Below are positions 1-5,884 of a DNA stretch of 5,989 nt, one piece after another. Position 1 is the stretch's first letter. Each line of letters opens with the position of its first letter. This DNA comes from JACDAE01 sp034438015. GTDB taxonomy: Bacteria; Chloroflexota; Ktedonobacteria; Ktedonobacterales; Ktedonobacteraceae. The notes below the pieces were generated by a model. The model did no database searches. It was not told where the DNA came from and worked only from the letters and a program-made list of their open reading frames with translations. The stretch spans positions 1 to 5,989 of the forward strand of contig DAOTTD010000269.1 of the NCBI GenBank assembly GCA_034438015.1. The letters run 5' to 3'. The translations under genes and the position numbers were made by a program.

Positions 1-127
1 TCCTCGACGCACTGATCCCTTTGATTTCCGGTTTTTCCCTCTTCTTTTAATTTAATTGTCGCGGATAGCTGCAAGCTGGTCCCTACCCCGATCAGAGAAT
101 TGTTCAAAAAATGTGTCGGTGAGAGAA

Positions 128-152
128 CCATCCGGTTGCCCGAGCCGGATGG
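128..152. other. G/C-rich hairpin in the leader of the cysteine hydrolase gene
   Basis: CCATCCGG (128-135) is perfectly complementary to CCGGATGG (145-152). A T-G wobble and a T-A pair extend the stem inward to a 5-base loop, GCCCG. The right arm overlaps the first bases of the palindromic repeat copy at 147-173, so GGATGG (147-152) can pair either with the upstream CCATCC or with the CCATCC at 162-167. The hairpin lies about 80 bases before the chosen start codon. Whether it has a regulatory role or is just the edge of a repeat element cannot be told from this window. Confidence 0.5.
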
Positions 153-173
153 AGGCAAGCCCCATCCCTACTG
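147..173 (+). repeat. Dispersed palindromic repeat, copy 1
   Basis: These 27 bases match the reverse complement of 779-805 with a single mismatch (A at 153). They also match copy 3 at 850-873 apart from that base and an ATCC insertion. The unit is itself nearly self-complementary: GGATGGAG (147-154) faces CCCCATCC (160-167) with one A/C mismatch. It lies in the leader of the cysteine hydrolase gene and in no convincing reading frame. Three copies within 0.9 kb point to a dispersed REP- or MITE-like intergenic element. Confidence 0.75.
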
Positions 174-230
174 AAGAGGTACAGGGATGTGAATAATAAA
201 ACCTTTTTGCAAGCAGATAGGAGCAGGAAC

Positions 231-764
231 ATGAGCACAGAAACAGCATTAGTCGTCATTGACGTACAAAAAGGACTGATGGAAGAGGCATACCAGCGCG
301 ATGAGATCTTGAGTCGCATCGATACGCTACTCGCCAGGGCACGCGCATCCCAGGCCCCGGTCATCTACGTGCAGCACGATGGACCCAGGGGGCACGGACT
401 GGAGGTCGGCACCGACGCGTGGCAGATCCACCCGGCGATCGCTCCGCAGAACGGCGAGCCAATCGTCAACAAGCGGGCCTCGGACGCGTTCTACGATACG
501 ACGCTCAAGCAAGAACTGGACAGGCGCGGCATTCGGCACCTCGTCGTGGTCGGAGGGCAGACTGAATACTGCGTCGATACTACCGTGCGACGCGCCACTA
601 CTTGCGGCTATGATGTAACCTTAGTAAGTGACGCGCACACAACCTACGACTGCGAATCGCTGACCGCTCCGCAGATCATCGCGCACACCAACGAGATGCT
701 GGATGGCTTCCAGACCGATACTTGCGCTATTATAGTAAAGCCAACCAGCGAGATTACATTCTAA
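231..764 (+). CDS. Cysteine hydrolase, isochorismatase-like superfamily
   Basis: A 177-residue cytosolic enzyme of the isochorismatase/nicotinamidase-like fold. Family members hydrolyse amides or similar bonds through a cysteine nucleophile. The catalytic triad can be read directly: Asp11 in LVVIDVQ, Lys81 in VNKRASDAFYDT, and Cys114 in VGGQTEYCVDTTVRRA. The G-Q-T-E segment just before the cysteine matches the usual cis-peptide region. Length is normal for single-domain members (about 170-220 residues). I chose the ATG at 231 because AGGAG lies 7 bases upstream and the family normally begins a few residues before the VVIDVQ strand. An in-frame GTG at 189 would add 14 polar residues and has a poorer context. 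The substrate cannot be assigned: nicotinamidase metal ligands are not evident, and no pathway genes are adjacent. The gene is followed by a palindromic repeat region, so it is probably transcribed separately from the next operon. Confidence 0.93.
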   Translation: MSTETALVVIDVQKGLMEEAYQRDEILSRIDTLLARARASQAPVIYVQHDGPRGHGLEVGTDAWQIHPAIAPQNGEPIVNKRASDAFYDTTLKQELDRRGIRHLVVVGGQTEYCVDTTVRRATTCGYDVTLVSDAHTTYDCESLTAPQIIAHTNEMLDGFQTDTCAIIVKPTSEITF

Positions 765-778
765 CAGGAAATAACATT

Positions 779-878
779 CAGTAGGGATGGGGCTTGCCCC
801 CATCCTGTTTCCCAGAACGCGGCTCCCGCGCTCGTTCGTGCGCCCCCAGCAGGATGGGGGCAAGCCCCTACTGCTGGG
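779..878. repeat. Large inverted repeat of two palindromic units (copies 2 and 3)
   Basis: Copy 2 (779-807, reverse orientation) and copy 3 (850-873, forward) are inverted with respect to each other. They pair along their length, except that copy 3 lacks a 4-base ATCC. Each copy also folds alone: GGATGGGG (785-792) with CCCCATCC (798-805), and GGGG with CCCC around GCAAG in copy 3. Copy 3 is extended by flanking arms CCCAGCAG (845-852) and CTGCTGGG (871-878). The loop between the copies holds a further small hairpin, CGCGG-CTC-CCGCG. A perfect 10-base direct repeat, TAACAGGAAA, flanks the region at 762-771 and 898-907. No coding frame is convincing here. The structure could act as a transcript end or stabiliser for the upstream gene, but it has no terminal T-run. 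A MITE/REP-like mobile repeat is the simplest reading. Confidence 0.8.
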
Positions 879-933
879 AGCGCGACCTGAACAGGTATAA
901 CAGGAAAACGAGAAAGAGAGAGGAGTAGTACAC

Positions 934-1455
934 ATGCCAGAACAGATCACAAAAGCCGCCTTGCTCACCAAAGTCTCCAACGGCTACAACGCGTTTGAGC
1001 ACCTGCTGGCCCCACTGACTCAGGAGCAGATGCTCGCGCCCGAACTGAACGACAATTGGTCCGTCAAAGACAACATCGCCCATATCACGTCGTGGCATCG
1101 CCGCCTCCTTGAATTGCTCCAGGCCGCTGAGCTGAGAAGACCACCCGCGAAGTTACCCGGCCTCCAGGATGATGTGAACGTGGACCAGATTAACGCCTAC
1201 TTCTACCAGGAGAACAAGGTCCTTACACTGGACGTCGTATTGCAGCAGTTCCGCACGTCGTATATCCAGGCCGTAGCAGCGATCCAGGCACTGAGTGATG
1301 AGGAGCTTACCTCCACGCAGCTTTTCGATTGGATGGAGGATACGCCGCTCTGGCAAGTAGTGGAGGACAATACCTACGATCACTACCGGGAGCATACGGA
1401 GATCATCCAGGCGTGGCTAGAGCGCTCGCACGCCTCCCAGGAAGAGCGCCCATGA
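934..1455 (+). CDS. ClbS/DfsB-type DinB-superfamily four-helix bundle protein
   Basis: A 173-residue, mostly helical cytosolic protein. Near the N-terminus it has TKAALLTKVSNGYNAFEHLL, followed by NWSVKDNIAHITSWHRRLLE (residues 41-60). This is the hallmark of the ClbS/DfsB (DUF1706) branch of the DinB superfamily. The superfamily's usual metal-site histidines are present: His50, and His150 and His154 in DHYREH near the C-terminus. The name-giving member, ClbS, protects colibactin producers by inactivating the DNA-crosslinking toxin. Many other members are uncharacterised, and a thiol-transferase role is known elsewhere in the superfamily. Length matches the family (about 160-180). The ATG at 934 has AGGAG 8 bases upstream within a purine-rich run. 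The stop codon overlaps the start of the next gene (ATGA), so the two are one operon and probably translationally coupled. The family call is firm; the specific function is not. Confidence 0.85.
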   Translation: MPEQITKAALLTKVSNGYNAFEHLLAPLTQEQMLAPELNDNWSVKDNIAHITSWHRRLLELLQAAELRRPPAKLPGLQDDVNVDQINAYFYQENKVLTLDVVLQQFRTSYIQAVAAIQALSDEELTSTQLFDWMEDTPLWQVVEDNTYDHYREHTEIIQAWLERSHASQEERP

Positions 1456-2639
1456 CGCTACATCTCTCACGCGAGGAGGCGCGTCGTTTTCTGATCACCT
1501 ATCACTTCCGACAGACCGACCTTCCAGGCGTCTTCGCGCACCTGAGGACCGTGCAATACGATCCCCTCAATCCCGTCGGACGCAATCCGGACCTGGTCTT
1601 TCAGGCGCGCATCCCCGGCTATCGCGTCGATGACTGGAAGCAGGCGGCCTATAGCGATCGCCTTATCTACGACTCCTGGGATAAACAGGCCTGCCTCGTG
1701 CCTGCGAGCGACTGGCCCATGCGTGCCTGTCTGCGCGAGATGTACCGTCCCTATCACGACCGCGAGATCCTGACAACGGAGGCGGGGGCAGCAACCGCGC
1801 AGGCGATCCTGGCCGCCATCGACGAGCAGGGACCGCTCTCCTCGCAAGACTTTGAAGATCGCGAACGTTACAGGGACGACTCGTGGTACGGTCTGACGCG
1901 CACCAACCGCGTCCTGCGCGCGCTCTGGGTCTGCGGAGACATCCTGACACACCACCGCAAAAGCGGTCGTCATTACTACGACCGTCCCTCGCGCGTCATC
2001 CCGCCCGAATACTACACTATGCCGCCCCTGCTGGACAAAGACGCCTATCATCGCTGGATTCTCTTCCGACGCTACCAGGCCGTGGGACTGCTGCGCCCGA
2101 ACGCTGAGGCCGCCATCTGGAGCGCCTGCGGGGATAGCGCCGTTCGCAAGCAAGCTACCGCTCAACTGATCGAGGATGGCACATTAACCCCTGTCCGCGT
2201 TGGTGAAAATGGCTGGCAATACTACATGCCCGGCAGCGCGCTTCCCCTGCTTGACGCGAAACTTCCCGCGCCGCGCGTCATCTTCCTCGGCCCGCTCGAC
2301 AGTATTCTCTGGGACCGCAAAGCCCTCCTCCAGCTCTTCGACTTCGACTACGCCTGGGAGGTCTACAAGCCCGCCGAGCAGCGCCGCTGGGGCTACTACG
2401 TCCTCCCCATCTTCTACGGCGACCGCTTCATCGCGCGCCTGGACTCCCGCCTGGACAAAGGCGTATGGAACATCCTGCGCTGGTGGTGGGAGGCAGACGT
2501 CGTGCCAGGCGTTGAGATGCTGGACGCGTTGCGCTTAGCGGCCAGAGATTTCTTGCGCTACCTGTGTGCAAACGATGTGCGAGTGGATGAGAGTGTGGAG
2601 GTGGCAGCGCGGACCGCGATATTGGGTGCAACCGTGTAG
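1452..2639 (+). CDS. YcaQ/AlkX-like winged-helix DNA glycosylase family protein
   Basis: A 395-residue protein of the winged-helix HTH_42 family, which includes E. coli YcaQ (AlkX) and Streptomyces AlkZ; both excise alkylated bases and unhook interstrand crosslinks. The visible signature is complete. SREEARRFLI starts the N-terminal helix. The Q-x-D motif is Gln35-Tyr36-Asp37 in VQYDPLNPVGRNPDLV; AlkX-type enzymes carry Q-x-D and AlkZ has Q-x-Q. RLIYDSWDKQACLVP (70-84) follows. The C-terminal block is GPLDSILWDRK (280-290), then YYVLPIFYGDR (315-325) and ARLD (328-331). Length fits the family (about 350-410). The start at 1452 gives the family's normal N-terminus and an ATGA overlap with the upstream gene. 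The alternative in-frame start at 1329 would add 41 residues read from inside that gene. Expected role is repair of bulky or crosslinked alkyl adducts. Activity is inferred, since many homologues are untested and annotated only as winged-helix proteins. Confidence 0.9.
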   Translation: MTLHLSREEARRFLITYHFRQTDLPGVFAHLRTVQYDPLNPVGRNPDLVFQARIPGYRVDDWKQAAYSDRLIYDSWDKQACLVPASDWPMRACLREMYRPYHDREILTTEAGAATAQAILAAIDEQGPLSSQDFEDRERYRDDSWYGLTRTNRVLRALWVCGDILTHHRKSGRHYYDRPSRVIPPEYYTMPPLLDKDAYHRWILFRRYQAVGLLRPNAEAAIWSACGDSAVRKQATAQLIEDGTLTPVRVGENGWQYYMPGSALPLLDAKLPAPRVIFLGPLDSILWDRKALLQLFDFDYAWEVYKPAEQRRWGYYVLPIFYGDRFIARLDSRLDKGVWNILRWWWEADVVPGVEMLDALRLAARDFLRYLCANDVRVDESVEVAARTAILGATV

Positions 2640-2661
2640 AGGGATCGAAATGGTCCCTCTA
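2637..2661 (+). terminator. Hairpin overlapping the stop codon of the YcaQ-like gene
   Basis: TAGAGGGA (2637-2644) pairs perfectly with TCCCTCTA (2654-2661) around a short loop, with one extra T-G wobble inside. The left arm begins with the TAG stop codon itself. It is followed by TTATGTTTATCTTG, which is T-rich but not a clean U-tract. Position and shape fit an intrinsic terminator closing the two-gene operon. Confidence 0.6.
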
Positions 2662-2873
2662 TTATGTTTATCTTGTAGCATCTCCAAATCATAGTTACTG
2701 TTCCTAAAAATACTCCTTTGCAATTTTTATCATCCTTAGTGAGTAAATTTTGTATGATCTTATCTTCCCATAACACCTCTCGTAATCTGTCCAGATTCTG
2801 GCTAGACCTGCATTTCATTCCACCTGATCGTCTTAAGAACAGAATAGGTAATTACGAATTGTCAGATCTATCG
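2662..2873. other. AT-rich intergenic stretch before the DUF6602-like gene
   Basis: This stretch contains no gene I can support. The reading frame of the downstream gene stays open back to a TTG at 2718 and an ATG at 2754. The residues it would add look unlike a conserved domain, and neither start has a good ribosome binding site. TATGAT at 2753-2758 resembles a -10 box, but no convincing -35 lies at the right distance, so a promoter here is only a possibility. The change to AT-rich sequence begins directly after the hairpin at 2637-2661. Confidence 0.4.
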
Positions 2874-3830
2874 ATGAGGTGTGACGTGAAATCTAAAAAA
2901 GAGTGGGACGCGAATCTGCCTGACACCAGCCAGTGGCTTCCAAGAGATGCCGCTACTGAAACATTTGCCGAGGCATTTTATAAACGTTGCCAGCACATAG
3001 AACGAACTATTTTACTTCGTTCACAATATGAGCGTAGCATGGCTATAGATGCTTTTGATTCTGGCACTGGATTGGAAGATATTATACGGGAGGAACTTAG
3101 TAATGTATGCCCGCATCGATATTCTGTTAAGGCGGGTACGATAGATGACAGAAATGGGCGTACTGCTGGTGATTTTGAAGTGGCTATAATTAACGATATC
3201 TGGTTCCCAACTATCAAGGCCGGAGCGACATCAGCTTCAAGGAAAGTGCATTTTCCAATTGAGTCGGTATATGCTGTGCTAGAAGTGAAGCAGACTCTTA
3301 ACTATAACACTCTGGATGCAGCAATGGAGAAGCTAGTGAAATGCCATCGTTTGTATCGTCCATCAACAGAAGCTGGCAGAATTGTAGAGAACAGAAAACT
3401 CAATGATTGTCCACATAAGACAACCAATCCATTGTTCTCTGCTATAATAGCTCCCAACATCGAGCCAGGCATAAGCATAGAGAGCCTGATCGATAGGTTT
3501 TTTGCAATTAGTAAGACGCTAAAGAGAAAAGAACTGGTGCGTGCTATATGTGTACTGGGACAGGGGACAGTGAGCTGGGGATTTCGTGAAAGCCCTACTT
3601 CAATCAAACCCGCATTATTTATGAGTGACCTGGACGTGCCTATTGTACCTGTGTATTATCGTGCAGCAGAAGGACGGTGCGCTTTTTACCAATTGGCTGT
3701 CATTTTGCTAACGCATCTATACAATACTATCTTGGGAGCAGAGGATATTCATGCGCATTATGGATCTAAAGATTTGAGTATATCTAGTCCGGCTGATCCT
3801 GCGATCAGGCTAGATCCTGATCTGGAGTAG
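2874..3830 (+). CDS. DUF6602-like protein with PD-(D/E)xK-like core
   Basis: A 318-residue soluble protein from the chosen start. The core resembles DUF6602 proteins in order: an N-terminal helix rich in charged residues (FAEAFYKRCQHIERTILLRS), then SGTGLEDIIREEL (63-75), then VKAGTIDD and GDFEVAIIND (99-108), then FPIESVYAVLEVKQTL (127-142). An acidic residue (Asp100 or Glu102) followed by Glu137-Val-Lys139 on a neighbouring strand is the layout of a PD-(D/E)xK nuclease-like site. The C-terminal half contains strand-like stretches such as RAICVLGQG and ends in a low-complexity tail. No function is established for the family. A nuclease or a binding role, perhaps in defence, is inference. The start is uncertain: ATG 2874 and GTG 2886 (preceded by GAGGTG) are both possible, and ATG 2754 and TTG 2718 are in frame upstream. 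Composition is strikingly AT-rich (21 G/C in 3001-3060, against 37 in 2281-2340), suggesting transfer. Confidence 0.75.
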   Translation: MRCDVKSKKEWDANLPDTSQWLPRDAATETFAEAFYKRCQHIERTILLRSQYERSMAIDAFDSGTGLEDIIREELSNVCPHRYSVKAGTIDDRNGRTAGDFEVAIINDIWFPTIKAGATSASRKVHFPIESVYAVLEVKQTLNYNTLDAAMEKLVKCHRLYRPSTEAGRIVENRKLNDCPHKTTNPLFSAIIAPNIEPGISIESLIDRFFAISKTLKRKELVRAICVLGQGTVSWGFRESPTSIKPALFMSDLDVPIVPVYYRAAEGRCAFYQLAVILLTHLYNTILGAEDIHAHYGSKDLSISSPADPAIRLDPDLE

Positions 3831-3834
3831 AATT

Positions 3835-3874
3835 CATTGGAGGAACACGAGCAGAAAAACGTGTTCCTCCAATG
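3835..3874. terminator. Perfect 15-bp stem-loop between convergent genes
   Basis: CATTGGAGGAACACG (3835-3849) is exactly complementary to the bases at 3860-3874, with a 10-base loop of AGCAGAAAAA. It starts five bases after the stop of the DUF6602-like gene and lies 40 bases beyond the stop of the - strand permease gene. It is therefore well placed to stop transcription from both sides. Neither side has a clear T-run, so it is not a textbook rho-independent terminator, but the stem is very stable. Confidence 0.7.
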
Positions 3875-3914
3875 GACTGGTATCTACCTTTAAGTGCTTG
3901 TACTCATAAGCTCC

Positions 3915-5600
3915 CTACTTCGGGATCATCCACGTGAAGAGATACTGCTGACCCATCACCAGCAGGCCCAGGAGCACCGCCAGAACGAGACTGTGTATGA
4001 AGGTGCGCCGGATAATCAGGCCCTCCTTGCCGACCAGAGTCGTCGTCGACACGCCGGTCGTGACGTTCTGTGGCGAGATCATCTTACTCATCACCGCGCC
4101 CGACGAGTTCGTCGCCGCCATCAGGACCGGGCTGAGGTTAAGCTGCCTTGCGGCCACAACTTGCAGGTTGCCAAAGAGCGCGTTGCTCGACGTGTCGCTG
4201 CCACTCAGGAAGCAGGCGATCCAGCCCAGGAAGACCGAGAAGAAGGGGAAGATCGCTCCCACCTTGGAGATCGCCAGGCCCACCGTATAGGCTATGCCGG
4301 AGTAGTTGTACAGGTACGCCAGGCCGATGATCAGCATAACAGTCAGAATGGCCTTGCGCAACTGCCGCCACGTATCTCCAAGCGCCTGGAGCAGGATCAT
4401 TGGGCTGGCACCTACCGCGATGAAGACCAGCGCCGTTATCAGCACCGCGACCAGGATAGCCGTTCCCGTGCCGAGTGGCTGGAAGGTATAGACGGCGGCA
4501 TAGGGCTTGTTATACAGCGTCAGGAAGACCTGGTTGTTCAGTCCAGGCCACTTGATCAGTTGCTGCCCCAGAGTCGGGATTTTGAGGTAGGTCCAGGCGA
4601 TGACGATTGCGCTTACCAGGAGCCAGGGGAACCAGGCGAGAACCGCTTCAGTAGCGCTGGGCCTGGCGCCATGATCCGGATTCGTTTCCTCCGGTATTGG
4701 CACCCTCTGTTCACCGATAGCCGAGCCGCCAGTGGCCGTAGCCGGAACCTCCGCCGCGAAGGTAGCGCGATAATCCTCAAGATCGCGCGGACGCCAGAAC
4801 TGCACAAAGATGATGACGCAGATCAGCGAGACCAGGGACGCCAGCACGTCAGGAAGCTGTATGCTCACGAAATTAGAGACAGCGAACTGCGTGACTGCGA
4901 AGGATATGCCCGCAACCAGCGCCACTGGCCAGACCGTGCGCAGACTGCGGAAGCCCGCATAGAAGACCATCGCATAGAACGGCAGGATCAATGCAAAGAA
5001 GGGCAACTGGCGCCCGATCATCGCGCCCAGCAGCGTATCCTTCAGGCCCGTCACGCTCGCCAGCGTTACAATAGGAGCGCCCAACGCGCCGAAGGCCACC
5101 GGCGTCGTGTTAAAAATAAGGGTGATGGTGACGGCTTCGATGACCGGAAAACCAAGGGCGATCAGCAGCGCGCTCCCGATGGCGACGGGTGTGCCGAAGC
5201 CAGCGACGCCTTCCATCAGTGCGCCGAAGCTAAAGCCGATGATCAGCATAAGAATGCGCTTGTCCGGTGGCACGTTGTAGATCATCCAACGTCGGAACAG
5301 CTCGAACTTGCCGGAGCGCACCGCGATGTTGTAGAGCCACATCGCGTTCCAGACGATCCACATCACCGGCAGGAGCGCAAAAATGATTCCGTTCAGGGTG
5401 GAGGACGCTGCAATACTGACCGGTGTGCCCCACACGAATATCGCGATCAGCAGCGCGATCACCAGCCCAGCGAGCGCCGCCTGCCACGCGGGCCGCCGCA
5501 CGACACCGAGCAATACAAGAACGACGATGATGGGAATGAAGCCGACGAGAAAGGAAAGAAAGAGGTTGTCTGCGACGGGAACGAGTATCTGGTGGAACAT
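3915..5600 (-). CDS. lldP: L-lactate permease, LctP/LldP family
   Basis: A 561-residue inner-membrane transporter that takes up lactate (and often glycolate) with protons. Length matches the family (about 530-570). Hydrophobic segments, roughly 12-14, run through the protein. They are interrupted by a polar stretch at about residues 269-318 (WRPRDLEDYRATF onward) that is probably a loop. Family signatures are all present: ALMEGVAGFGTPVAIGSALL (127-146), TLIFNTTPVAFGALGAPI (160-177), SGSDTSSNALFGNLQ (466-480) and SGAVMSKMISPQN (500-512). The start at 5600 follows a GGAGGT ribosome binding site by 7 bases and begins MFHQILVPVADN, as expected. Upstream in-frame starts, at 5615 inside that site and at 5774, would add non-conserved residues. 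No lactate dehydrogenase or LldR-type regulator gene is in the window. A perfect dyad just upstream may be a control site. No frameshift or missing motif is seen. Confidence 0.95.
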   Translation of the reverse strand: MFHQILVPVADNLFLSFLVGFIPIIVVLVLLGVVRRPAWQAALAGLVIALLIAIFVWGTPVSIAASSTLNGIIFALLPVMWIVWNAMWLYNIAVRSGKFELFRRWMIYNVPPDKRILMLIIGFSFGALMEGVAGFGTPVAIGSALLIALGFPVIEAVTITLIFNTTPVAFGALGAPIVTLASVTGLKDTLLGAMIGRQLPFFALILPFYAMVFYAGFRSLRTVWPVALVAGISFAVTQFAVSNFVSIQLPDVLASLVSLICVIIFVQFWRPRDLEDYRATFAAEVPATATGGSAIGEQRVPIPEETNPDHGARPSATEAVLAWFPWLLVSAIVIAWTYLKIPTLGQQLIKWPGLNNQVFLTLYNKPYAAVYTFQPLGTGTAILVAVLITALVFIAVGASPMILLQALGDTWRQLRKAILTVMLIIGLAYLYNYSGIAYTVGLAISKVGAIFPFFSVFLGWIACFLSGSDTSSNALFGNLQVVAARQLNLSPVLMAATNSSGAVMSKMISPQNVTTGVSTTTLVGKEGLIIRRTFIHSLVLAVLLGLLVMGQQYLFTWMIPK

Positions 5601-5607
5601 CGACGTT

Positions 5608-5613
5608 ACCTCC
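5608..5613 (-). promoter_or_regulatory. Ribosome binding site deciding the permease start
   Basis: On the - strand this reads GGAGGT, the full consensus, 7 bases before the ATG at 5600. It rules out the in-frame ATG at 5615, which lies within or directly before the site. Confidence 0.85.
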
Positions 5614-5615
5614 AT

Positions 5616-5631
5616 ATGTATAGATATACAT
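5616..5631. promoter_or_regulatory. Perfect 16-bp dyad upstream of the permease start, candidate operator
   Basis: ATGTATA (5616-5622) and TATACAT (5625-5631) are exact inverted repeats around a 2-base centre. The dyad sits two bases upstream of the permease ribosome binding site and is centred about 24 bases from the start codon. Size and symmetry suit a dimeric repressor site, and as RNA it could also form a small hairpin next to the ribosome binding site. It does not resemble the known LldR operator, so any regulator is unknown. Confidence 0.4.
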
Positions 5632-5823
5632 TCACTACTCTGGTACGTTCCACGAGGGCATCTTGCCTGAAAAATACACTCATCCTTGAGCATTATTCTA
5701 CAAAAACAACAAATACAGGCTCTTTCGTTGATACGTGCTTTACCACTACCTCCTTTCCCAGGCCCGTTACACAAGTACGATACTCGAATGCTACTTCAGG
5801 TAGGCGTTTAATTTAGTTAAATC

Positions 5824-5850
5824 TTGACATACTGCTGTATATTTTGTCAA
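5824..5850. repeat. AT-rich dyad between permease and transposase genes
   Basis: TTGACA (5824-5829) and TGTCAA (5845-5850) are exact inverted repeats. Inside is a smaller palindrome, ATAC-TGCT-GTAT (5829-5840). TTGACA is a perfect -35 hexamer on either strand, but no good -10 follows at 16-18 bases in either direction. It lies 35 bases past the transposase stop, so it may belong to the end of an insertion sequence or to the original upstream region of the permease gene. Confidence 0.4.
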
Positions 5851-5884
5851 TCTTGCAGGCAGGGAATTTTCGGTAGTGACCCTG

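Noticed and set aside
21..56. Possible promoter (TTGATT with TTTAAT) near the left edge
   Set aside because: The spacing is 19 bases, the match is weak, and the segment is simply pyrimidine- and AT-rich, so it is not supported.
52..249. 65-residue open frame on the - strand at the left edge
   Set aside because: It runs through the palindromic repeat and the start of the cysteine hydrolase gene, has a low-complexity Cys/Ser N-terminus, and matches no family I recognise.
779..878. CRISPR array
   Set aside because: The repeat units are inverted, self-complementary and only two in number here, with no regular spacers and no cas genes.
621..980. 119-residue open frame on the - strand across the repeat region
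   Set aside because: It spans the inverted repeat and parts of two real genes on the other strand; no domain is evident.
1329..1451. Upstream extension of the YcaQ-like protein
   Set aside because: The extra 41 residues come from an overlapping frame within the ClbS/DfsB-like gene. The ATG at 1452 gives the normal family N-terminus and a standard ATGA overlap.
1467..2165. 232-residue open frame on the - strand inside the YcaQ-like gene
   Set aside because: It is a mirror of a gene with a complete family signature; no ribosome binding site or recognisable motif was seen.
3894..5816. 640-residue open frame on the + strand antisense to the permease gene
   Set aside because: It lies opposite a clear lactate permease gene with full family motifs. 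Its translation is an unstructured mix of Arg, Asp, Gln and His with no recognisable domain, as expected from the shadow of a GC-rich hydrophobic gene.
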